DNA from: Cepaea nemoralis
Lineage: Eukaryota; Mollusca; Gastropoda; Stylommatophora; Helicidae
Assembly (NCBI GenBank): GCA_014155875.1
Contig: JACEFZ010003502.1
Location: forward strand, 62,001 to 126,000
Direction of reading: 5' to 3'
Length of the DNA: 64,000 nt
Below are positions 11,022 to 20,584 of this stretch, in pieces. The position numbers were made by a program, and so were the translations under genes. The notes under the pieces are model-generated. The model was not told the DNA's origin. It ran no database searches and worked only from the letters and a program-made list of their open reading frames with translations. How positions within the stretch are numbered: position 1 is the first letter of the stretch; each line of letters begins with the position of its first letter.

Positions 11022-11112
11022 TATTCGTAGGGCCCTGTGAATAAACAAGGCGTCTATTCGTAGGGCCCTGCGAATAAACAAAGCGTCCATTCGCAGGGCC
11101 CTGCGAATAAAC
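11022..11112. repeat. Array of three GGGCCC palindromic units
   Basis: Three units of about 33 bp. The core TTCGCAGGGCCCTGCGAA is an 18-bp perfect palindrome whose flanks extend the dyad, and units are joined by AACAAAGCGTC. The last unit is the most symmetrical. It could be the foldback end of a non-autonomous DNA transposon, but I find no transposase. Confidence 0.8.
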
Positions 11113-11459
11113 TCTCCCTTTAAACAATCCCTTCTTTTTTTTTTGGAGTAGGGGACATAAACATCTAACATTGTTCCAAGGGAAACTACTTCAATTAGAA
11201 ATCAATAAATTATATTATAGCGATAAAAATAACACTCAACTATAAACGTCTATCCTTTTGCCGTATAAATTAAAAAATCAATGTAAAAGTGTAAATTCTG
11301 TTAATTACAAATACATAACATTTAGATTTCTTATAGAAAATATTTGTAAATTTTAGATACTTACATTTTAGAACCACATTTTGGGTTATAAATTTATACT
11401 CTATAGTTTATTTTGTTGACTTTCAATTTACCGCACTTAGTTGCATATCACAGGCTTCT
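11113..11459. other. AT-rich host sequence, nothing recognised
   Basis: About 350 bp of AT-rich sequence shared with 37106-37469. No frame, repeat or RNA feature seen. Confidence 0.5.
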
Positions 11460-11745
11460 CTCTATATGGGGGAAGAACATTTTTTTACTGGCCTCCTACG
11501 GTCACATAAAGTGTACAACAATTTAACCACACACATCCCTCTCCTGTCTCTTCTCTTGTTCATAACATATATAGACAACGAATGTCAATTCAAACAGTTA
11601 CCGCAAGAACACCGTATGACGACAACACAGAAGTAGTTTCACCACAAGAGAACTCCTGTTTGCGGACGACCAAGCACTCCTAGTAAAATCAGAAGCTGAA
11701 ATATAAGACCACATGAATAGTCTAAACGAAATGTATATTGCAGTT
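11460..11745 (+). pseudogene. LINE (family D) RT palm remnant, copy 1
   Basis: One frame reads a catalytic-site segment like LLFADDQALLVKSEAEI around 11652-11700, followed by a stop and HMNSLNEM. FADD is the RT catalytic box. Upstream, ISPLL/LFITYID-like pieces are in other frames. The C-terminal part of the same LINE lies at 26894-27410, beyond the SINE and the giant palindrome, so one old LINE was split by later insertions. It is shared with 37470-37735. Confidence 0.65.
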
Positions 11746-12244
11746 CTTCACAAACTTTTCACTTTCGCTGACCGACATACAATTTTCCTTTTGCACCTGG
11801 GACCCGTGCCGTTAAAAAAAAAAAAATTTTCTCCTTGTATTCTTTCAGCTGTATGTTGATTTCTTGGCAAGATTACGCTCAGTAGGTTGCCATTGCTTTC
11901 TGGACCTCAATATACATTTTAATATAAATATAATATGTAACGTAATTGTGGGTATTGTCCCGGTGTGCTAAATACTGCTGCATAATATTATTGGATGACG
12001 GAGATTTATTTAATGGTGGTCCCATTTTCATGAGTAACAATTTTTAGAGATTTACAGATAAAAAAAATGTTTCAAATGTCAACACTACATTTAGATCTTC
12101 TTGTAAAGGTGTATATACTCGCATACATCGTGACATATGTCTGGGTTCAATGACAGTAAGGAGAGTGACCTTAGTAACAATGCTAGTACATAAACAAGTT
12201 CACGAGGTAAAATGGGACGGGGAGTTAGTCCCCGGAGGGTGCAA
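11746..12244. other. Non-coding, with dispersed repeat F fragment
   Basis: 11830-11910 contains a fragment (GTATGTTGATTTCTTGGCAA, then GATTACGCTCAGTAG) that recurs at 28410-28515, 29135-29260 and 37815-37945. It behaves like a short interspersed repeat with an A-rich tail on the minus strand. The remaining sequence shows no feature. Confidence 0.55.
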
Positions 12245-12664
12245 ATGAGAGTTTAGTCGTTTAGTCGTTTTAGTCGTTGGATCAACATCACGGCAAACGG
12301 GGTTAACCCCTTAAGTGCTCCGTTTTTCTCCTAACTCAAACCTGAGTCTGGAGAAACTCAGCTCAATGCACGAACTCCGTAGCAACGGCGAGGATCCTGA
12401 AATACTTTGGGTAGATTTTTAACTCGAAATTTTGCCCGGGCAGCGCCGTTAGTCTACTCTTTTTCGATTTCCAACTGCCAAGGGATTTTTTACGTGCGCA
12501 ACAATACACACGGGTGTCCGATCTCACTAACCAGAGACCAGGGGAAATTTTATTACTGGAAATCCAGGTGGATTAATTAAATAAATCTCGGTCCTCACCG
12601 GGGCCTGAACCCGGGACCTCCAGCACTCGAGGTGGGCACCATACCTCGAGACCACTCAGCCCCC
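12245..12664 (-). mobile_element. tRNA-derived SINE (family 2), copy 1
   Basis: On the minus strand the head near 12664 reads GGGGGCTGAGTGGTCTCGAG (A-box region) and GGTCCCGGGTTCAGGCC (B-box region). A conserved body of about 330 bp follows and ends in a TTTAGTCG tail repeat near 12250. Other copies lie at 38275-38688, 60340-60668 (head truncated) and a piece at 32526-32600. Confidence 0.8.
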
Positions 12665-12982
12665 TAAATGAGAGTTCAGTGATGGAAGGGGCAGTTGAGG
12701 AGAAGTCAGCTGGCTAATGTAATTTATGGGGCAGACAATTGAGCTGGGGGGTAGTGTTGTGTGGAGCCTAGGGAAGGCTGCAAGAACGGAAATATGACAG
12801 TGAAAACATTGTCGGGAACAGTGAAAGTTGAGATCCCGAGAGGGTCGGAAGGACAGTTGAGTTTGGGACACGACAGGAGGAGGTCGGTGGTCTGGGATCG
12901 TGAAGAATAGGGGAGGTAGTGATAGAAATCACCCTGTGTTTTTCAGTGATAGGAATTCTGAGACTAATGATTAAAGACTGAG
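12665..12982. other. Host-segment flank left of the giant palindrome
   Basis: About 320 bp with no gene, shared almost base for base with 38689-39015. It is useful as flanking anchor: the paralogous copy continues uninterrupted through the insertion point. Confidence 0.75.
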
Positions 12983-12988
12983 CCCGTT
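12983..12988. other. Target-site duplication CCCGTT (left) of the giant palindrome
   Basis: CCCGTT directly precedes the element end AGTAGTATATAG and recurs at 26332-26337 directly after CTATATACTACT. The paralogous empty site GAGCCCGTTTATCAG has one copy (39016-39021). A 6-bp duplication with AG...CT ends is the Maverick/Polinton pattern. Confidence 0.93.
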
Positions 12989-13060
12989 AGTAGTATATAG
13001 GGTCTCTAGGAGTCGCAATGAGGCATAAAATACCTCATATACAAAGAATAAAGAAGGAGG
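12989..13060. repeat. Left terminus of the palindrome
   Basis: Begins AGTAGTATATAGGGTCTC. A short stem-loop lies 40-60 bp inside (TGAGGCATAAAATACCTCA, imperfect dyad). The mirror terminus is 26260-26331. In protein-primed elements the terminus is the replication origin; that role is inferred here. Confidence 0.7.
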
Positions 13061-14499
13061 ACCCATGAGGACCCGCATTTTTTAGTAAGCTCAAAGAAGG
13101 GGAGTGGGGGAACATAATTTATGCATAATCGATTGGTGTGCGCCGGCTGTTACGGGTTGATGTATTAGTATCTTTGGTAAGATCGGCGAACATCAGTGAG
13201 CAAAAAGTCGATATTGCCGGCAGGTGTATATTAGTGTCGGGGTCGAGGGAGGTCGCTGGTGCCATCTGTTTTTAATTAAGGGCGGTGTCGGAATAAAATA
13301 ATAAGGCAAAGAACGATGTGTGGGGTGGGTTGGTAAGTGGTGAAAGATGGGGTGGGGATGCGTAGATGGTCATAGTGGGATATCACCAATGTGTAACTGC
13401 GGTGTCTAGTGGGTTCCCTACCTGGCAACAGGTTCGAATCTCACTGTGTGGTTGGTGTGTGCAGGGTCGAGTATGTAACGGGGCTAGGTTATATCATTGG
13501 TGATTCGAATCACGCTCCGGGTCGATAAGGGTGTCCACCCTAGGCGGATCTTTCTAGGAGTATATTAAGACGTAAATTTATAACAATGGTGTCTAGTTGC
13601 GGCCATAGAACTTGACAGGTTCGAGTCCTACTGTGTGGTGGGATAATAATGGTAGTGGAGGAGTATGTAACGGAGCCAGGTGGTGTCATGGGTGGTTCAA
13701 ATAATGCGGCTGGTTGATAACTATACCTAACATAGGCGCCAGAGAAACGAATCCCGCTGTGTGGGGAATCTGTTAAAGTAACATCGGTGTCACATATCTT
13801 TGTTAAGGTTGGTTTACAATATCTGTGACCAAAATATCAATATTGTCAGCAGGTGTATGGTAGCAAAAATAGTGTATATTGTAAATTTGTTGTGTTGGCG
13901 ACAGTTGGTACTATTAATTATATCACCAGTATATGTTAACAAAGGAGAGCTCGCTTGAATCGACCGAGGCGGGAGAGGTTACCTGACCCGTGATTTACTC
14001 TATAAGGCCCATAGTACCAGTTTTCCTATAGCGGTTATTAGTGATCTGTAGAGACCTGTAGTGGTTTATGCCCTATCATTACACAGTATAAAGGAAAATC
14101 TTTAAAAAAAAAGTCAAGATGGCGGCTAGTACTAGTAGTGGTGGGTATGGCTTAGTGATATTCGTTGTTAAGGAGTGGGTGAGTTGTGAAAGGGGTAGAT
14201 AATTGCATTCGAACCACTATCATCATGCAGAGTCAGCTCGTTAAAGGAAATTCTTGAAGAAAAAATAAAAAAAAAAAAAAAAAAAAAGAGTAAAGATTGT
14301 CCTCCATGTCGTCGTGGGTGTCGGGCTGGAAGCAGGTCGACCCTGATGGTGGCGTAATTTCATAACACTTAAACAACATGACCACTAACTTTTCTATATC
14401 GCCGCCAACCTATGTGCAGGCCTCCATCCTTTGAGATGAGTCTGCTTGAGGCTTCTGGCGGCAGAGTGACTTGTGAAGCAAACAAACCGATGTGTGGCT
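13061..14499. repeat. Non-coding outer arm with tRNA-promoter-like repeats (left)
   Basis: No credible gene. Two diverged units of about 200 bp (about 13381-13580 and 13583-13790) each carry an A-box-like TGTCTAGT(G/T)G and a B box (GGTTCGAATCT at 13431-13441; GGTTCGAGTCC at 13618-13628, a perfect consensus match), then GAGTATGTAACGG. A third weak B box (AACGAATCCCGCTGTGTGG) lies near 13754. Larger units also repeat: GATATTGCCGGCAGGTGTAT near 13213 resembles 13846 onward. They could be pol III promoters for small RNAs or SINE-derived debris. Poly(A) runs occur at 14104-14112 and about 14262-14286. Confidence 0.55.
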
Positions 14500-14612
14500 T
14501 ACAACCAATCAGGGTGTTTGGTAATTGATCCACATTTTATGTTAGATAATCACTGATTGGCTGGCAACTACTGTGGGCGGGGCTTAATTTATGTAATATA
14601 TAACCAATTCAC
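14500..14612 (+). promoter_or_regulatory. CCAAT/GC-box/TATA promoter-like region (left arm)
   Basis: Within about 110 bp there are two CCAAT elements in opposite orientation (AACCAATCAGG near 14501, TGATTGGCTGG near 14552), a GC box GGGCGGGG (about 14575-14582) and a TATA-like AATATATAACC (about 14596). The order points right, with a predicted start near 14625. It would transcribe across the decayed Bcl-2-like gene in antisense towards the C2H2 gene, so it may drive the C2H2 gene through a leader. The mirror is 24708-24820. Confidence 0.6.
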
Positions 14613-14712
14613 CTAACTCTCACTCACTTTGTGGTTTACAGAAGAAGGACGAATGATCGAGTCTTCAGTTTTGTGGTTATTCAACTGCTATTTGCCTTCA
14701 AGTGTGGAAAGG

Positions 14713-15107
14713 TTACCAGGCACCCGTTTGTCTCAGTATCAACGGACTATCAACCATACATGCACCTACAACTTTAGTGGTTCTGTCTTCCAGTTCTTGG
14801 AAAAGCTCAACTGCCTTGTAAGAAATATCAATCAGCTTCTTACCCAGACGCATCCCAAGTGTAAACAACATCATTATTCTGCCATAGTTTACAACACCAG
14901 CGGCAAAGATTTCATCACCGATTGAAACAAAGACTGGTACAAATTGTTCGGGTTGATACCGCATACTAAGCTAGTGAACATTGCATCTTGTTGTTTGGGT
15001 ATTTGGCGGCCTAAACTAGTCAACGTCGAGTTATCAACCATTGGTGAATTGTAGAAACTAATTATATTCAACGCCATATTCAGAGGCTCGGTGTGAACAA
15101 GTTTCAA
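14713..15107 (-). pseudogene. Decayed second Bcl-2-like gene (left arm)
   Basis: Two overlapping minus-strand frames (15107-14889 and 14964-14713) each match part of the intact Bcl-2-like protein at 18955-19416. The second frame includes the BH1-type NYGRIMMLFTLGMRLGK. Breaks seen: an in-frame stop five codons before the alignable start, no ATG there, and a frameshift near 14945-14955. The end lacks most of the BH2-type motif, stopping just after a GAW. The same breaks occur in the right arm (24213-24607), so decay came before palindrome formation, or conversion has kept the arms alike. It would not make a full Bcl-2 fold. Confidence 0.75.
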
Positions 15108-15161
15108 GTCGAGTGTTGCTTATCTCTCTATCAACTCGTTAGCGTACGGGCCTAAAAAAAG

Positions 15162-15989
15162 ATGTCTAGTAGGCTAGCATCTCAGAACCACTTATGTGCA
15201 ACTTGTGGGAAAGGTTTCACTGATGCAAGTAATCTTCGTCGCCATATTCGGACCAGTCACAGTACAAAGACTCGTGTATATTCGTGTCAAACTTGTGATC
15301 ATAATTTTAACCGGAAAGACAATCTACAACGTCACATTACAAAAGAACACGCAACACCAGGAGCATCATCCAGCGTAATACCAACAGAAACGTCAACACC
15401 TTTTTCACCAACAGTGCGTAAGAGACCAGCGGCTACCAATAGTGATATGACAAGCAGGAAGAAGAAGAAGAACACTAAACAAAACGAAAACGCCGAACCA
15501 GTCAGCGACACACAACACAAGGATGAAGCGGCATCTCTACACACGCTACCAGATGATGTTAGACAAGTATACACCGACAACTGGAGTAGTATCAAAACAC
15601 ATAACAAGATCAACACATATATGTCTGTCTATACATTTTTTATTAGTCCACAGACACAGCACCCTAAAGACTGGACAGATACCTTGTACAAGCTCTTTAA
15701 CACTCAAAAGAGCATATTCAAAATCAATTTTAGTTATCACGTAGTCCTTAGGCACATCGAAACACAAGCTCTTCGCTTCTACCACGCATCATTCAATAAC
15801 GCTTCTGTCTTAGAAATTCCACAACTAATCCGAAACAGACATAACTTTGACGAGTTTATCAAAACAGTACACGGACACGATATTCTTACATACGCTATGC
15901 AACAACGTCCAAATACCAAATACACTACAGAGACGATTCCAGCTATAAGTTTTTATCTCTATCATATCCCAGAATTATGTCTCGTTTAA
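15162..15989 (+). CDS. Two-finger C2H2 zinc-finger protein (left arm)
   Basis: 275 codons from a genuine ATG. There are two classical C2H2 fingers: Cys12/Cys15/His28/His33 and Cys42/Cys45/His58/His63, with H-X4-H spacing. A Ser/Thr/Pro-rich linker with basic patches RKRP (86-89) and RKKKK (99-103), likely nuclear import signals, follows. The C-terminal domain of about 145 residues (from DDVRQVYTDNW) is globular and unknown to me by name. From memory it resembles a domain after C2H2 fingers in many proteins encoded near Maverick-like elements in cnidarians, fish and molluscs. It starts 55 bp from the decayed Bcl-2-like gene on the other strand. A polyadenylation signal AATAAA lies at about 16144. 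Probable role: DNA-binding regulator or replication accessory of the element. Confidence 0.82.
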   Translation: MSSRLASQNHLCATCGKGFTDASNLRRHIRTSHSTKTRVYSCQTCDHNFNRKDNLQRHITKEHATPGASSSVIPTETSTPFSPTVRKRPAATNSDMTSRKKKKNTKQNENAEPVSDTQHKDEAASLHTLPDDVRQVYTDNWSSIKTHNKINTYMSVYTFFISPQTQHPKDWTDTLYKLFNTQKSIFKINFSYHVVLRHIETQALRFYHASFNNASVLEIPQLIRNRHNFDEFIKTVHGHDILTYAMQQRPNTKYTTETIPAISFYLYHIPELCLV

Positions 15990-16239
15990 TAAATAACCAC
16001 AGGTTTATGACCAACGTTCGACACCATTGTACATGGTGTGTATATGAGCATACTATGTATAACATCCCATATTGCATCATCCATTTTGTGTACTGATATT
16101 ATGCTTCATTTTATTTTTGTAAAATTTACTGGAAATACTGTAAAATAAACAATTATATGTATTATAATTGCGTTCACTTGTTGGTTTTTATTGTTGACGG
16201 TGCATATGCGTGTCGTGTGATGAGCGGGTGTTACATGTT

Positions 16240-16978
16240 GATGGGCAATTCAAGAAATATCTCAAACAAACTTATAAATATATCGACCAAATAGGAAAAT
16301 GTGTTAAACAAAGATGAAAACTATGGGTCAAATAAAGAAAACAAATTTTCAAAGAAGCTTATAAAAAATAGGAAATCATGCTAGTCAAACTAATAAAAAA
16401 AGGGTGGTCAAATACAGAAATATCTCATCCGAACTTATAACAAGCAAGACAATATAATAGTAAAATCAAGAAATATTTCGACCGAAGTAATACAATAGAC
16501 AGAACGATGGACAAACTTATAAATATTTCATTCAAACTTATAAAGACTATGATAAAATGTTATCCAAATCAAATAACAGGCTGACCAAACTTATAATTAG
16601 CTCATCCAACCTCATAAATAGTAGGAAAATTTGTTAGCCAAATAGGCAAAATATTGGTCAGATACACAAATATCTCAATCAAACTTATAAAAAGTAGTAG
16701 AAAAGGCTAGTCAAACTAATACAAATGGTGGCAAAATACATAAATATTTCAACAAAACTTATAAAAAGTAGGAAAATTGTAAGTCAAATGTAAAACATAT
16801 GGGGCAAATAGGAAATCATATTAACCAAATAGGAAAAATATCGCTCAAACTTATAAATATATCGACCAAATAGGAAAATGTGTTAACCAAAGATGAAAAC
16901 TATGGGTCAAGTAAAGAAAAAAATGTCAAAGAAACTTATAAAAAATAGGAAACAATGATAGTCAAACTAATAAAAAAT

Positions 16979-17009
<31 letters not shown>

Positions 17010-18740
17010 TGGTCAAAGACAGAAATATCTCATCCGAACTTATAACAAGCAAGAAAATATACTAGTAAAATCAAGAAATATGTCGACCGAAGTAATACAA
17101 TAGGCAGAACGATGGACAAACTTATAAATATTTCATTCAAACTTATAAAGACTATGATAAAATGTTATCCAAATCAAATAACAGGCTGACCAAACTTATA
17201 ATTAACTCATCCAACCTTATAAATAGTAGGAAAATTTGTTAGCCAAATAGGCAAAATATTGGTCAGATACACAAATATCTCAACAAAACTTATACAAAGT
17301 AGTAGAAAAGGCTAGTCAAACTAATAAAAATGGTGGCCAAATACATAAATATCTCAACACAACTTATAAAAAGTAGGAAAATTGTAAGTCAAATGTAAAA
17401 AATATGGGGCAAATAGGAAATCATATTAACCAAATAGAAAAAATATCGCTTAAACTTATAAATAGCGCGTCCAAACTTATAAAAAGTAGGAAAATGTGTT
17501 AGCCGAATGGTGAAAATATTGCTCAAATTAAGAATCATGTCGACCGAAGTAGGAAAATACGTGATTCAATGTATAAAAACGTTGGGTAAATACAGAAAGA
17601 TGTCGACCAAACTGATACAAATCTCCGCCAAACTTATGAAATGTAGGAACATTTGTTAACCAAAAGGGGAAAATGTCGGCCAAATACAGAAATATCTCCA
17701 CCAAACTTATGAAAAGTAGGAACAGTTGTTAACCAAATAGGCAAAATATTGGTCAGATACACAAATATCTCAATCAAACTTATAAAAAATAGGAAAAAAG
17801 GCTAGTCAAACTAATAAAAAAGGTGGCCAAATACATAAATATCTCAACCAAACTTATAAAAAGTAGGAAAACAATAGTAGCCAGCTCAACTAAAAGGCTG
17901 ACCAAACTTATAAATATATCATCCAAACTGACCAAAGTAATAAACATATTGGGTAAATATAGAAATATGTCGACGAAACTTTTACAAATCTCCGGTAAAT
18001 TTATGAAAAATAGGAAATTGTGTTAACTAAATGTGAAAAAAAATATCGACCAATCCCATAAAAGGTAGGACAATTTCTTACCCAAATGTGAAAAAGATCG
18101 GCCAAACTTATAAATATCTCATCCAAACTTATAAAAAGTAGGAAAACAATATTAGCCAAATCAACTAAAAGGCTGACCAAACTTATAAATATATCATCCA
18201 AACTGACCAAAGTAATAAAAATATTGGGTAAATATAGAAATATGTCGAACAAACTTTTACAAATCTCCGGTAAATTTATGAAAAATAGGAAATTTTGTTA
18301 ACTAAATGTGAAAAAATATCGACCAAACTTATAAAAAGCTCTGCCAAACTTATGAAAAGTAGGAAACTTTGTTAACCCACGCGAAGAAAATTATTAACCA
18401 AAGATAGAAAATATCGATCTAAATAGGAAACTTTGTTAGCAAAATGGGAAAAATATTGGCCAAGTAAACACATAGTTCAACCAAACTTATAAATATGTCA
18501 TCCAAATTCACAAAAAATAGGAAAATTTGTCGACCAAGTAAGAAAGTATATTACCAAAACTGGAAAAGATACTAATCAAAGTGAGAAAAATACCAACCAA
18601 ACTAAGAAATATGTATGGTAAAGTAGGAAAAAAGTTGACCAAAGTAATAAATACGCTAGCCAAATGAAGAAATATTAACCAAAAGGAGAAAAAATTATAG
18701 CAAACTAAGAAATTTGCTTTCACAACTTGTCGAATTGCCC
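16240..18740. repeat. AT-rich degenerate tandem-repeat block (left arm)
   Basis: About 2.5 kb built from variants of CCAAACTTATAAAAAGTAGG joined to AAAATTTGTTAACCAAATAGG and AAATATCTCAACCAAACTT. Longer units are superimposed: 16265-16850 repeats at 16848-17440 (about 585 bp), and 17885-18010 repeats at 18170-18300. A poly(A) run sits at about 16979-17006. No gene; the few frames of 60-85 codons in it are low-complexity by-products. Possible roles are spacer, origin-linked AT-rich DNA or a matrix-type element. Confidence 0.85.
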
Positions 18741-18954
18741 TACCAACTACCCCATTTGCTTTCACAACTTATCACATTGACCAATTAACCTCACAAATTT
18801 CCCACTGACTCTCACAATTTTACCACTTGCCATTACAACGTATCGACTCTCTCTCACAATTTACCCAAAGGGGTTTACTATAGGTATTATATAGCCGCAA
18901 GCAAGCGCTCTCACACTCACAAGAATAACGAAATACTGGGATTTAAGCTTGTTT

Positions 18955-19416
18955 TTAATCAATTTCTTTGTTTGCAGTCAAAGTATAGAAATTCCGCCAA
19001 CCACCTTGTTGTTGAAGTATCCAAGGACTTAGTTTATCAGCCATATATTCGCCTACAGATTTAGCGAAGTCCTCTTCCAGGTCTTGGACATTCACATCGG
19101 CGTTGTAAGAATTATCAACCAGATGCTTACCCAGACGCATGCCAAAGGTAAACAGCATAATTATTCTCCCATAGTTGATGACGTTATCACCAAAGAATTC
19201 ATCACTGACTAAAACAAAGACTTGGAAAACATGTTCGGGCTTGATACTGTCTTCTAGTCTCGTGAACAACACAGATTGTTGTTTGGCTATTTGACCGACT
19301 AAACCAGACAACGTCGAGCTATTTGCCTTTTTGGAATTGTAGGAACTAATAATAGTCAGCGCCATATTCACCATCTCGCTATGAACTTGTTTCAAGTCAA
19401 TCTTTGCTTGTGTCAT
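18955..19416 (-). CDS. Bcl-2-like apoptosis regulator (left arm)
   Basis: 153 codons from ATG. Residues about 73-92 (EFFGDNVINYGRIIMLFTFG) fit the Bcl-2 BH1 motif, with NYGR in place of NWGR. Residues 130-143 (SPWILQQQGGWRNF) fit BH2. A possible BH3-like amphipathic stretch lies around 37-55. There is no hydrophobic C-terminal anchor, so it is probably cytosolic. The length is near that of small viral Bcl-2 proteins. By family, such proteins block mitochondrial cell death by binding BH3 ligands; adintoviruses and several large DNA viruses carry them. The right-arm copy (19909-20370) is identical. This gene faces away from the palindrome centre, with about 210 bp of arm plus the 72-bp spacer as possible shared promoter. 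Confidence 0.85.
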   Translation of the reverse strand: MTQAKIDLKQVHSEMVNMALTIISSYNSKKANSSTLSGLVGQIAKQQSVLFTRLEDSIKPEHVFQVFVLVSDEFFGDNVINYGRIIMLFTFGMRLGKHLVDNSYNADVNVQDLEEDFAKSVGEYMADKLSPWILQQQGGWRNFYTLTANKEID

Positions 19417-19626
19417 TATTATACTGATAGCTAACGTTCATCAAAAAATGTCTAGCAGTCAAACTGCTGATCGATTATTGTGAAACGGTGCAAAGTGGTC
19501 AAAATGGATAATAACATAATACTTGTATAAAGAGATGGACTCATTTCTTCTGGTTGGTCAAATTACCCAACCTACTGGAGATAAAACGGTTGTCACCGAA
19601 ACCACTAGACGCGTGTTTTAGACAAG
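19417..19626. promoter_or_regulatory. Presumed promoter region of the left Bcl-2-like gene
   Basis: 210 bp between the Bcl-2-like ATG and the spacer. The minus strand has a TTTATAC box about 115 bp upstream of the ATG, and CACGCGTCTAGTGGTTTCGG nearer the centre. With the mirror copy it would form a divergent promoter pair firing outward from the centre of the palindrome. No functional evidence. Confidence 0.4.
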
Positions 19627-19698
19627 TTGAATGTTCTTGTAAAACTTTACTTTTTAAGTTTTAATTAACAGTGACCATACTGATCGATAATCACATCC
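19627..19698. other. Unique 72-bp spacer at the palindrome centre
   Basis: The only sequence not duplicated in the element. The left arm ends GTTTTAGACAAG (19626), and CTTGTAAAAC occurs 9 bp into the spacer, nearly the complement, so the arm end can fold on itself. The right arm starts CTTGTCTAAAAC (19699). That short inverted repeat could have seeded the template switch that copied the arm back on itself. Confidence 0.7.
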
Positions 19699-19908
19699 CT
19701 TGTCTAAAACACGCGTCTAGTGGTTTCGGTGACAACCGTTTTATCTCCAGTAGGTTGGGTAATTTGACCAACCAGAAGAAATGAGTCCATCTCTTTATAC
19801 AAGTATTATGTTATTATCCATTTTGACCACTTTGCACCGTTTCACAATAATCGATCAGCAGTTTGACTGCTAGACATTTTTTGATGAACGTTAGCTATCA
19901 GTATAATA

Positions 19909-20370
19909 ATGACACAAGCAAAGATTGACTTGAAACAAGTTCATAGCGAGATGGTGAATATGGCGCTGACTATTATTAGTTCCTACAATTCCAAAAAGGC
20001 AAATAGCTCGACGTTGTCTGGTTTAGTCGGTCAAATAGCCAAACAACAATCTGTGTTGTTCACGAGACTAGAAGACAGTATCAAGCCCGAACATGTTTTC
20101 CAAGTCTTTGTTTTAGTCAGTGATGAATTCTTTGGTGATAACGTCATCAACTATGGGAGAATAATTATGCTGTTTACCTTTGGCATGCGTCTGGGTAAGC
20201 ATCTGGTTGATAATTCTTACAACGCCGATGTGAATGTCCAAGACCTGGAAGAGGACTTCGCTAAATCTGTAGGCGAATATATGGCTGATAAACTAAGTCC
20301 TTGGATACTTCAACAACAAGGTGGTTGGCGGAATTTCTATACTTTGACTGCAAACAAAGAAATTGATTAA
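19909..20370 (+). CDS. Bcl-2-like apoptosis regulator (right arm)
   Basis: Inverted duplicate of the gene at 18955-19416, with the same 153-residue protein and the same BH1-type (73-92) and BH2-type (130-143) motifs. Its ATG is 211 bp from the spacer. Both copies are intact. See the left-arm entry for function; identity of the two shows either a very recent duplication or continuing conversion between arms. Confidence 0.85.
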   Translation: MTQAKIDLKQVHSEMVNMALTIISSYNSKKANSSTLSGLVGQIAKQQSVLFTRLEDSIKPEHVFQVFVLVSDEFFGDNVINYGRIIMLFTFGMRLGKHLVDNSYNADVNVQDLEEDFAKSVGEYMADKLSPWILQQQGGWRNFYTLTANKEID

Positions 20371-20584
20371 AAACAAGCTTAAATCCCAGTATTTCGTTAT
20401 TCTTGTGAGTGTGAGAGCGCTTGCTTGCGGCTATATAATACCTATAGTAAACCCCTTTGGGTAAATTGTGAGAGAGAGTCGATACGTTGTAATGGCAAGT
20501 GGTAAAATTGTGAGAGTCAGTGGGAAATTTGTGAGGTTAATTGGTCAATGTGATAAGTTGTGAAAGCAAATGGGGTAGTTGGTA

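Noticed and set aside
10684..11171. Arg-Glu and Ser-Leu frames over the GA runs (also near 34900 and 36750)
   Set aside because: Microsatellite translation, not proteins.
14629..14925. 98-codon plus-strand frame overlapping the decayed Bcl-2-like gene
   Set aside because: It has no ATG at its start (TTG) and is antisense to sequence clearly related to the intact Bcl-2-like gene.
17823..18765. Reading frames of 60-85 codons inside the AT-rich arrays (and mirrors at 20560-21502)
   Set aside because: They follow the repeat unit, have low-complexity composition and no domain; they are by-products of few stop codons in a repeated phase.
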